Notes: generated from the sequence alone by a model not told the origin. Positions 45,411 to 55,637 are shown, numbered from the stretch's first letter. The stretch is DNA of 64,000 nucleotides from Psychrobacter sp. Ps6 (GCF_022129235.1 NZ_JADQAI010000004.1:1-64000); one strand, 5' to 3'. Translations and numbers: made by a program.

Positions 45411-47531
45411 ATGACAAAGTTGCGTGTTGCGCATAGCATCAAGGATGAAGAATCAGTCAGTCAAAAGCGCGCGTCGAAGCGGATCGCAGCCGGTACGTTA
45501 CGGATGAGTGCGTTTAGCGTGGCAACAGCGGTAAGTGCACTTGGTATGTCGCAAGTGGCTTGCGCGGAGTTGACGTGGGGCGATGAGGAAAGCTACCAAC
45601 AAGAGAGCAACTATCAACAAGACAGCAGTATTGATTCGTTTACAGCGGCGGCTATCGCAGCGGATCGCGGCGATGTGGGTGCTCTCTATAATTATGAGCA
45701 AATAATGAGCGGTGGTCTATTTGCCATGTATCCAACTTACTGGCGGATGAATCTAGATCTCAATTCACAAAGTTCAGCGGCAGTATCGCAGTTTGTACGC
45801 CAGTATCCAGATACGGTCATGGCCGAGAAGTTAGTGGCTGATTTTGCGGAGACCAAAGCGGGATCGAATGACTACGCCTCTGTCAGACAAGTGGCGAATC
45901 TCATCACCAATGCCGATGCTAGCGAGCGCTGCGCTATCGCCCTTGGGTTCAATAATGGCGGTGATACCATGCGTGCCATGGCTGCCAAATCTGATGTTTG
46001 GTTAACCACCAAAAAGCAGCCCGCCTTGTGTGACCAGCTAGCGATGGAGATGAATAATAACGCGCTCATTAGCAATCAGGATCGCGCTTCTCGTCTCAAG
46101 CGTATGCTACGAATAGGCAAAACAGGTGACATTATGGCACTGTCGTCACGCCTAGGTACGCCGATTGCGTATTCGGCGCTCAGTGAAATTCAGCTAAATC
46201 CCTCGTCGTTTTTTAGCCGCTTTGGTCGCGAGCCTGCCAGCCAAACCAATCAATACCTATACCTATATGCTATTGGCCGTGTCGCAGATAAATCCTATCG
46301 AGAAGCAGCACTACAATTAGATTTTGATATCAAGCAAGACAATCAGCGCGCTATCAAACTATTGAATGATGAAACACGTCGTTACGCCTATCGTACACTT
46401 GGTGTTAAGCGCATGAACCACAATACAGATGACGGCTTTAATGTTGAGGCTGTTGATTGGTTCCGCAATAGCTTAGATGATGACTTTAACTTTGAAGAAG
46501 CGGAAGACTACGCTATGGCAGCGATTCGCTTTGGCCGCTGGGATGATGTTGTTGAAGCTATCTCAAAAATGGATGGTGAAATTCAAAAGGATGGTCAGTG
46601 GCAATACTGGCTGGCTCGTGCTTATGAGCAATCGAGCAATAGTAGCAAACGCAATACCGCTAAAAAGATGTATCAAAATCTAGCGAAAAGTAACGATTAC
46701 TATGGCTTGATGGCAAAAGACAGAATCGGTCAGCGATTTGATGCCAGCCGCCTAGGTGGTAGCAATTTACCTAATGTCAGTACCGCTGACCGCGCGCGCG
46801 TGATGCAAGATGGCAACTTTGCTCGTGCATTTGCCTTATATAACTCTGATGCTAGCCGCGCGTATGCCAACCGCGAGTGGAACTGGGCTGTGAAGCAAGC
46901 ACGCGATAATCGTGATGACAATTTGATTATTGCGGCGGCGCGTCAAGCCTATGACATGGGCTGGCTCGATCGGGCGATTTATGCCGTTGATAATACCGAT
47001 AGAGTTGATAGTCTCGCACTTTCGCATCCAATGCCGCACCAAGATTCAGTGGTGCGCTATAGCCAGTCAGCGGGCATTGATCCAGCGTGGGCTTATGGCA
47101 TCATGCGTCAAGAGAGCCGTTTTGTGTCTTCTGCGCGCTCAAATGTGGGTGCCAGTGGGTTAATGCAAGTCATGCCTGATACGGCAAAATATATCGCTCG
47201 TAATCTAGGTGAGACTTATAGTGCGAGCCGAGCTAACAGTGGTGATACCAATATCCGTTATGGTACATGGTATATGGGTGATATCTTAAGTAAACTGAAC
47301 TATCAGCCAGTGTTAGCAACTGCAGGCTATAACGCGGGTCCTAATAATGCCAAACGCTGGCAGCCAACCTATGGCGCAATCGCCGCAGATCAATATGTCG
47401 AATCGATTGCCTTTCCTGAAACGCGTAACTATGTCAAACACGTGATGGAAAACGCCACTATTTATAGTAGTCTGTTGGGTCGTAGCCAGCCAATCAGTCA
47501 ACGTATGGGTACAGTACCTGCTGCATTTTAA
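45411..47531 (+). CDS. Soluble lytic murein transglycosylase (Slt70-like)
   Basis: 706 residues from the ATG at 45411 (AGAGAG site). It has a Ser/Ala-rich hydrophobic leader (about 35-55), a long superhelical region of alpha-helical hairpins (about 90-540), and a C-terminal goose-lysozyme-type domain: GIMRQESRFVSSARSNVGA with the catalytic Glu, SGLMQVMPDTAKYIA, ATAGYNAGPNNAKRW. It cleaves the MurNAc-GlcNAc bond forming 1,6-anhydro products, which AmpD (encoded at 55029) helps recycle. No partners are adjacent. Confidence 0.92.
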   Translation: MTKLRVAHSIKDEESVSQKRASKRIAAGTLRMSAFSVATAVSALGMSQVACAELTWGDEESYQQESNYQQDSSIDSFTAAAIAADRGDVGALYNYEQIMSGGLFAMYPTYWRMNLDLNSQSSAAVSQFVRQYPDTVMAEKLVADFAETKAGSNDYASVRQVANLITNADASERCAIALGFNNGGDTMRAMAAKSDVWLTTKKQPALCDQLAMEMNNNALISNQDRASRLKRMLRIGKTGDIMALSSRLGTPIAYSALSEIQLNPSSFFSRFGREPASQTNQYLYLYAIGRVADKSYREAALQLDFDIKQDNQRAIKLLNDETRRYAYRTLGVKRMNHNTDDGFNVEAVDWFRNSLDDDFNFEEAEDYAMAAIRFGRWDDVVEAISKMDGEIQKDGQWQYWLARAYEQSSNSSKRNTAKKMYQNLAKSNDYYGLMAKDRIGQRFDASRLGGSNLPNVSTADRARVMQDGNFARAFALYNSDASRAYANREWNWAVKQARDNRDDNLIIAAARQAYDMGWLDRAIYAVDNTDRVDSLALSHPMPHQDSVVRYSQSAGIDPAWAYGIMRQESRFVSSARSNVGASGLMQVMPDTAKYIARNLGETYSASRANSGDTNIRYGTWYMGDILSKLNYQPVLATAGYNAGPNNAKRWQPTYGAIAADQYVESIAFPETRNYVKHVMENATIYSSLLGRSQPISQRMGTVPAAF

Positions 47532-48010
47532 TCAGTGAATTCGTATTTAATAGACCACTAGCTTTTATAGTTAATGGTCTATTTTTTATGGGCTAAATGA
47601 CAGCAAGTTTTTCTATTCTGCATAATAAATACTGGACTTAGTTTTGTAATTGTTGACGAGTACGACAACGTTTACGTTTTTGCTATAGATTAAAAAAGAC
47701 ATTTTGTTACCATTGCTTTAATTAATGTTTAAGTTCTTTAATCTTGTTCTTAGATCGCTATGTGTTTAATGCTGTTAGCACAATGATTTAAGTGATAGTC
47801 CATGTTTTATCATTGCTAATTGCTCCCAGCCCTATGATCAAAAAATACTTCAAACTGTCTGTATTATCGAAAACTCGGCAACCGTTACTGATTCAGGCGC
47901 CCCCGTTATCTAATACAAAAGCAGAAACAAGCTCAAAATTTAAGACATCCAGTTTCTTGGTGCAGTTCCGTGGAAGTTTGATAAGTGGAAGTTTGATAAA
48001 TAGGCATCAT
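47532..48010. other. Region upstream of the RNase I-like gene
   Basis: 479 bases. After the terminator at 47551-47587 I see no gene. An open frame continues upstream of the RNase I-like ATG to 47792, but it lacks a ribosome binding site or signal peptide, so it is treated as leader. Confidence 0.5.
47551..47587 (+). terminator. Rho-independent terminator of the lytic transglycosylase gene
   Basis: TAGACCA pairs with TGGTCTA (with an inner CTA/TAG pairing), followed by six T. It lies 20 bases after the stop codon. Confidence 0.8.
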
Positions 48011-48652
48011 ATGGGTAAAGTTAATAAGACGACGAGTTTTGGTGCTTTGTTAATCATACAAGGTCTTATGCTTACGCCAGCATATGCGGCGAGTACGGCC
48101 AAAGCTGGTCAGCGCGTATTGATGGTCGAAATGACCCCCGCGTTATGTAGCATGCAGCCGACAAGAGCCCGCATGCGTCAATGTCTAGAAGGCTATTCAT
48201 TGACAGTTTCAGGTCTAGACATGGGCTACGGCGAACGCTGTGGTCGTGGTAGCGAGCCACGTTTGACGCCACTACAACTAAAGGTCGTCAATCGGATCAT
48301 GCCTGATACGACAGTACGTAGCCAAACGTGGCAGCGCTATGGTGCTTGTAGCCCATTGAGTGCCAGTAGTTACTTCCGACAAATCACTAACTACGCTGGT
48401 GAACTAAAACTGCCTAACGAGCTGAATACGGGCAACAGTTATACAGTCTCTAAATCTCGATTTATTAGTCAAATGACGCGTCTAAATAGGGGTATGTCAT
48501 CAAATAGTGTTGATCTCATTTGCCAAGAAGGCAGTCGTCGTCAATCGATACTGACGGATATTCATGTGTGCTATGAGAGCAGCAGTTTTGGTACTTGTCA
48601 CAATGTTGTAGATAACTGTGGTAGCCAATTCATCATTTCAGGTGGTAGATAG
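48011..48652 (+). CDS. Exported RNase I (T2 family)-like protein lacking both catalytic histidines
   Basis: 213 residues from the ATG at 48011, which begins a clear signal peptide (cleavage near AYA-A at about residues 25-27) after an AGG site. The mature part follows the RNase I/T2 layout: first CAS element at LTVSGL (64-69), second at TWQRYGACS (106-114), then SSYFRQI, SVDLICQEG and NCGSQFIIS, which align with E. coli RNase I. At the two catalytic positions normally occupied by His there are Ser67 and Tyr110. Structural cysteines are largely kept. It probably no longer cleaves RNA; a binding or inhibitor role is inference. Confidence 0.75.
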   Translation: MGKVNKTTSFGALLIIQGLMLTPAYAASTAKAGQRVLMVEMTPALCSMQPTRARMRQCLEGYSLTVSGLDMGYGERCGRGSEPRLTPLQLKVVNRIMPDTTVRSQTWQRYGACSPLSASSYFRQITNYAGELKLPNELNTGNSYTVSKSRFISQMTRLNRGMSSNSVDLICQEGSRRQSILTDIHVCYESSSFGTCHNVVDNCGSQFIISGGR

Positions 48653-49048
48653 CCTTTATTCAACTATTTTTTAGATACTCTACCTTTCTTTTTCTACATC
48701 CTTTTCAATCCTATTTCTAATGAAATCTGAGTGAACTTGGCAGTATTACATTGTCATTTTTATGCTCTTATTTACTCGTCTCATAGCGATAAAACATACT
48801 ATGGACCGTATCGGAAAATTCTACAGCCCTTTATGCACAGGCTTTGAGCCTATAGATATTCTTTTCGTATAAAATGTAACAATATAGTCCCTGATGGGTC
48901 TATGACTGTATCTAGACGGTCGCTGTGATGAAGTGCTACACTAGCTCTCGGTTTATGTGTGCTGCAATGCGGCAGACAAGTCGATATCTATAATGATAAT
49001 CATCAATTAAAACTATGCATTATCCAATCATCAATTAGGGAGTATTCA
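48653..49048. other. Leader region of mdh
   Basis: 396 bases without a convincing gene. It holds the mdh promoter candidate (48844-48873) and a small hairpin AGGCT-TTG-AGCCT overlapping it. Confidence 0.5.
48844..48873 (+). promoter_or_regulatory. Candidate mdh promoter
   Basis: TTGAGC (48844-48849), an 18-base spacer and TATAAA (48868-48873). It gives a long (~170-base) 5' leader to mdh. Confidence 0.4.
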
Positions 49049-50038
49049 ATGTCAATGAAACAGCCTTTACGTGTTGCCGTCACTGGTGCCGCTGGTAATA
49101 TCAGCTACGCGATGCTATTTCGTATTGCATCTGGCGAGATGCTAGGTAAAGATCAGCCAGTTATTTTGCAATTACTTGAAATTACGCCAGCGCTTGACGC
49201 CCTAAAGGGTGTGGTCATGGAATTAGAAGACTGTGCATTTCCATTGCTTGCTGGTATTGTCCAGACTGATGATGCCAATGTTGCATTCAAAGATATCGAT
49301 TATGCTTTGCTAGTTGGCGCACGTCCTCGTGGCCCAGGTATGGAGCGTAAGGACTTGCTAGAAGCCAATGCTGCGATCTTCTCAGCACAAGGTAAAGCAT
49401 TGAACGAAGTCGCTAGCCGTGATGTAAAAGTATTGGTCGTCGGTAACCCTGCCAACACCAACGCGCTTATCGCTCAGCGTAACGCACCAGATCTTGATCC
49501 ACGTAACTTCACTGCCATGACTCGTCTAGATCACAACCGTGCGATGGCACAGTTGGCTGACAAGACTGACAGCACAGTGAATGACATCAAAAACATGACT
49601 ATCTGGGGCAACCATTCGTCAACTCAGTATCCAGATTTAACTGCTTGTACAGTAAACGGCAAGCCTGCGCTAGATCTTGTTGATCGCGACTGGTACGAAA
49701 ACACGTATATCCCAGAAGTACAACAACGTGGTGCTGCGATCATTAAAGCTCGCGGTGCATCATCTGCCGCTTCTGCTGCCAATGCTGCTATCGCACATAT
49801 GCGTACGTGGGCACTAGGTACTGACGAGAACGATTGGGTCTCTATGGGTGTTTACTCAAACGGAGAATATGGTATCGCTGAAGGTTTGATCTACTCATTC
49901 CCATGCACATGTACTAACGGCGACTGGTCTATCGTGGACGGCGTTGACGTATCATCAGATTTCTCTAAAGAGAAAATGGCTGCCACTGAGCAAGAGCTTA
50001 GTGAAGAGCGTGATGCAGTAGCACACTTGCTACCATAA
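49049..50038 (+). CDS. mdh: Malate dehydrogenase
   Basis: 329 residues from the ATG at 49049 with a GGGAG site; the longer frame to 48959 has none. NAD-binding [19 protein letters not shown], substrate arginines in [15 protein letters not shown] and MTRLDHNRA, and catalytic His in [11 protein letters not shown]. It interconverts malate and oxaloacetate. It is of the cytosolic-type, 327-residue group common in these bacteria rather than the E. coli 312-residue type. It is a single-gene unit between its promoter and terminator. Confidence 0.97.
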   Translation: MSMKQPLRVAVTGAAGNISYAMLFRIASGEMLGKDQPVILQLLEITPALDALKGVVMELEDCAFPLLAGIVQTDDANVAFKDIDYALLVGARPRGPGMERKDLLEANAAIFSAQGKALNEVASRDVKVLVVGNPANTNALIAQRNAPDLDPRNFTAMTRLDHNRAMAQLADKTDSTVNDIKNMTIWGNHSSTQYPDLTACTVNGKPALDLVDRDWYENTYIPEVQQRGAAIIKARGASSAASAANAAIAHMRTWALGTDENDWVSMGVYSNGEYGIAEGLIYSFPCTCTNGDWSIVDGVDVSSDFSKEKMAATEQELSEERDAVAHLLP

Positions 50039-50081
50039 GCTAAGCAGTTATATAGCTGTCTTAACTTAAGTAATGCGTGAA

Positions 50082-50113
50082 AAAAAAGCCCTCTTAAATA
50101 GGAGGGCTTTTTT
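50082..50113 (+). terminator. Rho-independent terminator of mdh
   Basis: AAAAAAGCCCTC pairs with GAGGGCTTTTTT across an 8-base loop. It starts 44 bases after the mdh stop codon. Confidence 0.92.
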
Positions 50114-50323
50114 GTGTCTATAAGATTTTTTTATTCAAAATATATGATGAAGTAAAAAGTAATCTATCGCATCCTTTTAAATGGCAATACCTGTTTGCTG
50201 TCAATACAATTGATAACGTTAGATAAACGTTGATTAACAGCTATTAGTATAAAGCTTGCTACAATAAATGGGTTAATTTGAATGATAAGCACAATTACCT
50301 CTACACCATTTAAGGAGAAAAAT

Positions 50324-50563
50324 ATGTTAGGTGAGCCAGAATATAATATGAATGAGTTGTTTGCTCAGTTAGGTCTAGATAGCTCTGATGAAGCGATTGA
50401 TAAGTTTATCGCAGACAACCAGCTATCAAGTGAAGAGAAATTGATAGAAGCTGATGTCTGGACCGATAGCCAGCGTATGTTCTTACAAGAAGAATGGCAA
50501 AAAGATGCAGCATGGGTAGAAGTGATTGATGATCTAAATGTGCGCATGCATCCTGATGCTTAA
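50324..50563 (+). CDS. DUF2789 family protein
   Basis: 79 residues from the ATG at 50324 with an AAGGAG site; the ATG at 50282 is in frame but lacks a site. Motifs NMNELFAQLGLDSSDEAI and FLQEEWQKDAAW are characteristic of DUF2789. The protein is small, acidic and helical, with no known function. Confidence 0.85.
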   Translation: MLGEPEYNMNELFAQLGLDSSDEAIDKFIADNQLSSEEKLIEADVWTDSQRMFLQEEWQKDAAWVEVIDDLNVRMHPDA

Positions 50564-50582
50564 GAGCACATAAAAGTATAAT

Positions 50583-50622
50583 AAAAAAATCCCACGATAA
50601 TATTCATATCGTGGGGTTTTTT
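50583..50622. terminator. Bidirectional terminator between DUF2789 and ribF
   Basis: CCCACGATA pairs with TATCGTGGG across an 8-base loop, flanked by an A run and a T run. It fits the ends of both converging genes. Confidence 0.88.
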
Positions 50623-50646
50623 ATTTATGTAGGATATGTCTGACTG

Positions 50647-51714
50647 CTAAACTTGGTTATCACGCCAAGCCAGTAGGTTAATGACATCTTGATGAATACC
50701 GGCTTTCAAAGCGTCCAAACCATCATAGCGACGTTCACCATGCAAAAAGTGCAAGAAGCGTACTTGTAGGGTCAACCCGTATAAATCTGCTTTTAGTTTG
50801 GGAAAGTGTACTTCCAATCGCCAATCATCACCTTTATCAACAGAAGGTCTTTTGCCAATGTTAGCGGTACCGAACAAACTATGTGGACGCAAACCTGCGA
50901 CGCCTATATTGTTATCAGTAGCCAGCTTTATTAAACCATCAGGTATGACATCTCCATTCTCATCTAAGCTGACGACATCAACGGCAAAAATACCGTGCAA
51001 AGCGGGTTTTATTCGCTGCAAATCAATATTGGCAGTAGGAAAGTCCATGGTGCGACCAATTTGATCACCACGGACGACTGACCCCGTAATGGCGTAGTCG
51101 CGGTCTAGAAGTATATTGGCAGCATGAATATCACCTGCCAATAGCAAATTACGGATGCGAGTAGAGCTAATACGTGCAGCCTCATTATTGACATCATTCA
51201 AGTGGTCGTTGTCAATATTGCTATCAGTGACGGTATCTAGGTTAGTCACATCCAAACCATAATCGCGCAAAAACTGACTATCGCCAGTACGATCATGACC
51301 GAAGCGAAAGTCGTCACCTAATACCAGCGCTTTTACATTTAAGCGCGTGGCTAATATCTCGGCAAAGGCTTGTGCTGATAACGAGCGAAAGTCCTCATCA
51401 AAACCTGCCACCACTAAGGTTTTAACCCCATATTGTGCTAGGAGTGCCTGCTTCTCTGCTAGATTGGTCAAACGCGCAGGAGCTTTAGCTGGCGCAAAAA
51501 ACTCACGTGGTTGTGGCTCAAATATCATGACCGCAGCGTCCAAGTTTTGAGTATGCGCGATATCACGAACTTGGGCCAGCATTGCCTGATGACCAAGGTG
51601 TACGCCATCAAAATTGCCAATAGTGAGCACACAAGGCGCTAATTCTACTGGGTCATTAGTAGTAAACGCGGCATTTGATGATGCAATCAGTTGCTCAAGA
51701 AAATAGGTTTTCAT
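50647..51714 (-). CDS. ribF: Bifunctional riboflavin kinase / FAD synthetase
   Basis: 355 residues. The N-terminal FAD synthetase domain has LTIGNFDGVHLGHQAML and ISSTRIRNLL; the C-terminal riboflavin kinase domain has GDQIGRTMDFPTANIDL, GTANIGKRPS and EVHFPKLKADLYG. It makes FMN and FAD, the cofactors of the BLUF and nitroreductase proteins elsewhere in the window. The loop around residues 165-180 (DSNIDNDHLNDVNNEA) is longer than usual. The ribosome binding site is unremarkable. No FMN riboswitch precedes it. Confidence 0.96.
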   Translation of the reverse strand: MKTYFLEQLIASSNAAFTTNDPVELAPCVLTIGNFDGVHLGHQAMLAQVRDIAHTQNLDAAVMIFEPQPREFFAPAKAPARLTNLAEKQALLAQYGVKTLVVAGFDEDFRSLSAQAFAEILATRLNVKALVLGDDFRFGHDRTGDSQFLRDYGLDVTNLDTVTDSNIDNDHLNDVNNEAARISSTRIRNLLLAGDIHAANILLDRDYAITGSVVRGDQIGRTMDFPTANIDLQRIKPALHGIFAVDVVSLDENGDVIPDGLIKLATDNNIGVAGLRPHSLFGTANIGKRPSVDKGDDWRLEVHFPKLKADLYGLTLQVRFLHFLHGERRYDGLDALKAGIHQDVINLLAWRDNQV

Positions 51715-51959
51715 AAGTTTTCAGCTATGATGAGACCAGATAAAAAACGAAAAAACACATCTATGGTCAAAATTGATGTGTCGAAAATTAGCCATTATAA
51801 AGTAAAATAGCCACACTAACATCCTATAGTCTACGGATAATGCAAGTATGAATGACGCTCTATGAATTTCATGGTTCGTACTTACGTTTATTATCAGTAT
51901 GACGATTTTTTACTATCATCATGAATGCCAATAATAATGCCAATCAATATGGAGACTCT

Positions 51960-52571
51960 ATGTCCGATGTTGCCTTAAATGTCATAGCAACTGACCTGTT
52001 GACACATCAACTGAATCAGCAATTTATGGTGCAACGTGCCAGTAAAGAAGACTTAGCAGAAGTCTTGGCGATTTATAACCAAAGTATTCCTGGCAAACAA
52101 GCAACGGCAAATTTGGCGTTAGTAACGGTCGAAGAACGCACAGCTTGGTTTGAGGAGCATTTAGATAGTCCAACGAGGCCTATTTATGTAGTTAAAGCAT
52201 TACCAGAAGGTGATGCCGATAGACAAAGTACAAAACTGCCAATTGTTGCATGGGGTAGCTTTAGTGATTTATATGCGCGTACCGCTTATCATATCAGTAC
52301 TGAGATTAGCATTTATCTAAACCAAGATTATCAGAGTAAAGGGCTGGGCAGTCTGTTGACACGCTGGATGCTGACGCAAGCGCCCAGCTTAGGAATCAGA
52401 AATATCGTTGCCCTTATCTTTGCTCACAATCAGCCAAGTCTGGGACTGTTCCGTAAACTTGGCTTTGAGCAGTGGGGATATATGCCAGAAGTTTGCGATA
52501 TGGACGGGTTTATCGCTGATGTCGTGATGCTTGGTAAAGCCGTGGCATCGGACGACATTTCAGATAATTAG
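51960..52571 (+). CDS. GNAT-family N-acetyltransferase (phosphinothricin acetyltransferase-like)
   Basis: 203 residues from the ATG at 51960 (GGAGA site); an ATG at 51921 is in frame without one. Acetyl-CoA binding motif YQSKGLGSLLTRWML, EISIYLNQD strand before it, and NIVALIFAHNQPSLGLFRKLGF after it match PAT/Bar-type acetyltransferases that act on small amines. The acceptor is unknown. The gene converges on a lipoprotein gene 11 bases away. Confidence 0.88.
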   Translation: MSDVALNVIATDLLTHQLNQQFMVQRASKEDLAEVLAIYNQSIPGKQATANLALVTVEERTAWFEEHLDSPTRPIYVVKALPEGDADRQSTKLPIVAWGSFSDLYARTAYHISTEISIYLNQDYQSKGLGSLLTRWMLTQAPSLGIRNIVALIFAHNQPSLGLFRKLGFEQWGYMPEVCDMDGFIADVVMLGKAVASDDISDN

Positions 52572-52582
52572 ACAAAAATACC

Positions 52583-53197
52583 TTAACCCAAGATCTTCCA
52601 TTGACCGTCGATTTTCTGTAGTTGATAGGTCAATGGTGCAGGGTCGCTTTGTCCTTTGAGCATCAACTCGCCAGTAATGGTAGCGCGCGTTTTGTCATCA
52701 TTGTATGTTGTATCAGTAATAGTCACGCCATCGACCGTTTGTTGAAATGCCGATTGAGTGTTGGCAAGCTCTTGCTCAAAGTTTGCCATATCTACTTGAT
52801 AGTAGCCTGCTGCATCCTTTACATCACCATAATACAAACTATTTAGTGCTTTTTTGACCGTGTCCTCTGGTGTACCAGCTTGAGTCGGATTGGTCACTAG
52901 GCTTTTTTGGTTGGTCGGGGCAGTGACTGGATTGATATTGTCATTATCAATGGTCGTTTTATTCTCAGTATCATCTGTGGCTTGAGTCGTTTCGCTCGTG
53001 CTATCTGCTGTCTCTTTTTGCTCAGCTGTGCCTTCTTCTGAAGTATCAACGACAGCTGCAACCTCTTCATTATTGGCAGCAGTTTCAGTGTCTGCAGACT
53101 CATTGTTGCTGCAACCGCTCAGCAGTAGTCCAGTACCAAGGACACCTGTTGCAAGTAGAAGCGGTAAGCGCTGGAAGAGTGGCTGTTTCGTTGTCAT
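52583..53197 (-). CDS. Lipoprotein with low-complexity linker and C-terminal DUF4878-like domain
   Basis: 204 residues from the ATG at 53197 (GAGG six bases upstream); an ATG at 53209 overlaps that site. Lipobox LSGC near residue 28. Residues about 30-105 are Glu/Thr/Ala-rich. The last ~90 (PEDTVKKALNSLYYGDVKDA, then YQLQKIDGQWKILG) look like a small NTF2/DUF4878-type domain. It is probably a periplasmic membrane-anchored protein. Its stop is 11 bases from the convergent GNAT gene, so no separate terminator fits. Confidence 0.72.
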   Translation of the reverse strand: MTTKQPLFQRLPLLLATGVLGTGLLLSGCSNNESADTETAANNEEVAAVVDTSEEGTAEQKETADSTSETTQATDDTENKTTIDNDNINPVTAPTNQKSLVTNPTQAGTPEDTVKKALNSLYYGDVKDAAGYYQVDMANFEQELANTQSAFQQTVDGVTITDTTYNDDKTRATITGELMLKGQSDPAPLTYQLQKIDGQWKILG

Positions 53198-53326
53198 ATC
53201 AAACCTCAAATGTCAGTTATTCATTAATAGGTCATTATGACAACGATCGGTGGCAAGCATTGTCAATTCTGATGATAGGCTTGTTTTGGTTTCGTAAGCC
53301 AAGCTCATGCCTATATCTACGTTGGC

Positions 53327-54877
53327 TTATCCGTGTTTGAGCTGGCGAGGACGGAAACCTGTCGCTAGCAATACCACGCCATAGACGAGCGCTCCCACGA
53401 CGCACATAATCACGAGTGCGATGATGCGTTGCCATTGGGCTTCATCAGTAGGGAAGTAGGGCAACATGAGATAAAGCACACCAATCATGGAGCCAGTCGA
53501 AATGGCAAACTGCGTGAATAGTTTGTTCCAATGGGGGCCAAAACGGAAAATATCACGCTTGTGTAAGAAGTAATAGAGCAAGCCTGCGTTTACGAACGCT
53601 GCGCCCGTCGTTGCCAAGGCTAGGCCACCATGTAGTGGTATCTCTAAGAAGTAGAATATCCCAATAAAGATGACACTAAATACCATGTTGGCAATAACAG
53701 AAATGATGCCGATTTTGACAGGTGTTCTGGTGTCTTGACGCGCAAAAAATGCAGGAGCAAAGATCTTGATCAGCATGAATCCTAAGATACCACCTGCCAT
53801 ACTACGCAGAGCCAGCGAGCTCATCTGTGCATCACGGAGGGTAAACTCACCACGTAAAAACAGCGCTTGCATCAATACATCTGCGAGCACAAAGAGCGCA
53901 GCCGAGGCAGGCACACCGACCAAAATGATAAGGCGCGCGGCCCAGTCGATGGTCTTTTTGAAACTAACATCGTCTTTTTGCGCTTCACTTTTTGACAGAC
54001 TTGGTAATATGACCGTGCCAATCGCCACACCAATCAGCCCTAGTGGTAACTCGCTCATACGCTCAGCCGCGTAGAGCCAAGAAACCGAACCACCAATCAT
54101 CAACGAGGCAAAAACGGTGTTCAGCAATAAGTTAATCTGAGTGACAGACACACCAAAGATAGCCGGTAGCATTAATTTTAGAATGCGGCGAACACCCTCG
54201 TGCTGAAAGTCAATCTTGGGCGCGACCAGTAGTTTTTGTTGCCATAGCTGCGGCAGTTGTATTAAAAATTGCAATAGTCCTGCTATCGCTACGGAATAGC
54301 CAAGCGCCATAATAGGGGTATCAAACATCGGTGCAAAAATCAGCGCACCACCAATCATGCATAAATTCAATAGGACTGGGGCAAAGGCGGGCGCAGCAAA
54401 ACGGCCATAACTTTGCAAAATACCACTGGCAAAAGCCGTCATAGAAATAAACAGCAAATAGGGGAAGGTAAGACGGAGTAATTCAGCGGTAATGGCAAAT
54501 TTGTCAGGCTGATCGGCAAACCCGGGGGCAAACAACGTCACTACCCAAGGTGCGATTAAGATGACAACCACTGTCAGCATTGACAACACCAGCAAGAGCG
54601 CGCCTGAGGTGCGACTGACTAAAATCTGTACTTGCTGTAAGCTGTATTTTTCCTTGTACTCAGACAGCACAGGAACGAATGCTTGGCTAAACGCCCCTTC
54701 AGCAAACAGTCGTCGCAAAAAATTTGGGATTTTGAACGCGACCAAAAAGGCGTCCATCAAACCACCAGCCCCAAAAACCCCTAACAATACGACATCACGT
54801 ACCAAACCTAAAATACGAGACAACATGGTCATACTGCTGACTACCATGGTTGAACGAAATAACCGACTTTTTGCCAT
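53327..54877 (-). CDS. murJ: Lipid II flippase MurJ
   Basis: 516 residues with about 14 membrane helices. MOP-superfamily start SSMTMLSRILGLVRDVVLLG, FGAGGLMDAFLVAFKIPNFL and RRLFAEGAFSQAFVPVL are MurJ signatures, including the conserved Arg residues. It moves lipid II across the inner membrane in cell-wall synthesis. Not adjacent to mur genes here, but ampD, murG and murC lie downstream in the window. Confidence 0.96.
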   Translation of the reverse strand: MAKSRLFRSTMVVSSMTMLSRILGLVRDVVLLGVFGAGGLMDAFLVAFKIPNFLRRLFAEGAFSQAFVPVLSEYKEKYSLQQVQILVSRTSGALLLVLSMLTVVVILIAPWVVTLFAPGFADQPDKFAITAELLRLTFPYLLFISMTAFASGILQSYGRFAAPAFAPVLLNLCMIGGALIFAPMFDTPIMALGYSVAIAGLLQFLIQLPQLWQQKLLVAPKIDFQHEGVRRILKLMLPAIFGVSVTQINLLLNTVFASLMIGGSVSWLYAAERMSELPLGLIGVAIGTVILPSLSKSEAQKDDVSFKKTIDWAARLIILVGVPASAALFVLADVLMQALFLRGEFTLRDAQMSSLALRSMAGGILGFMLIKIFAPAFFARQDTRTPVKIGIISVIANMVFSVIFIGIFYFLEIPLHGGLALATTGAAFVNAGLLYYFLHKRDIFRFGPHWNKLFTQFAISTGSMIGVLYLMLPYFPTDEAQWQRIIALVIMCVVGALVYGVVLLATGFRPRQLKHG

Positions 54878-55028
54878 GAGAACCTATCTTGCTAAGTTGT
54901 GTATAGGGTTGTATAAGAGGGGGTGTACTGATTTGCCGCTGCAAAAAAACTGACGAATTATAGCACTTTCATCACTGAGATAAATGGATTGGATGTGGAA
55001 ATCATTTTTGCAGTGATAAAGAGTTATT

Positions 55029-55637
55029 TCATAATAACCCTGCAATTAGCTCCCGCAACCTTGCCCATTCAAAATAATCCCCAGGATCGGTCTTACGCCC
55101 TGGCGCAATATCACTGTGCCCTGTCAAATGTCGCTGTGTTTTGGGGTAGGCTTCATAAATAGCCGCAATTACCGCTGCGAGCTTCTCATATTGAGCAGAA
55201 GTGAAGGACACAAAATCTGACCCTTCAAGCTCAATGCCAATGCTATAATCATTACATTCAGGTCGGCCCAAGTAGCTAGACCGTCCAGCGTGCCAAGCGC
55301 GTTCGTTAAAATTGACAAACTGTGTGATAGCCCCATCACGCTCGATAAACAGGTGCGCTGACACTTCTGCACCTTTGATAGTCTGAAAGTAAGGATGTGC
55401 ATCCCATTCTAGTTGATTGGTGAATAATGCCTTTACATAATGTGTGCCACTAGGGTCGCACGCACCAAACTCATTGGGTGGTAGGCTAATATTATGAATA
55501 ATGATGGCATCAATACTGACACCTTTTGGTCTGACATTATAGTTTGGCGAGGCCAGCCAAGTAGCGGCTGATAGCAGACCCTCTGTGATTGTCATTGGCA
55601 ATGTAGATGATGATGAATTTGAGGATGAAGCGGGCAT
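55029..55637 (-). CDS. ampD: 1,6-anhydro-N-acetylmuramyl-L-alanine amidase AmpD
   Basis: 202 residues. Zinc ligands fit IIHNISLPPNEFG (first His) and HLTGHSDIAPGRKTDPG (second His and Asp); RPECNDYSIGIELEGSD supplies the catalytic Glu. It frees the peptide from 1,6-anhydromuropeptides in the cytoplasm for recycling and thereby lowers AmpR-type induction. The N-terminal Ser-rich ~20 residues are extra. It is a single gene, divergent from the DUF4105 gene. Confidence 0.94.
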   Translation of the reverse strand: MPASSSNSSSSTLPMTITEGLLSAATWLASPNYNVRPKGVSIDAIIIHNISLPPNEFGACDPSGTHYVKALFTNQLEWDAHPYFQTIKGAEVSAHLFIERDGAITQFVNFNERAWHAGRSSYLGRPECNDYSIGIELEGSDFVSFTSAQYEKLAAVIAAIYEAYPKTQRHLTGHSDIAPGRKTDPGDYFEWARLRELIAGLL

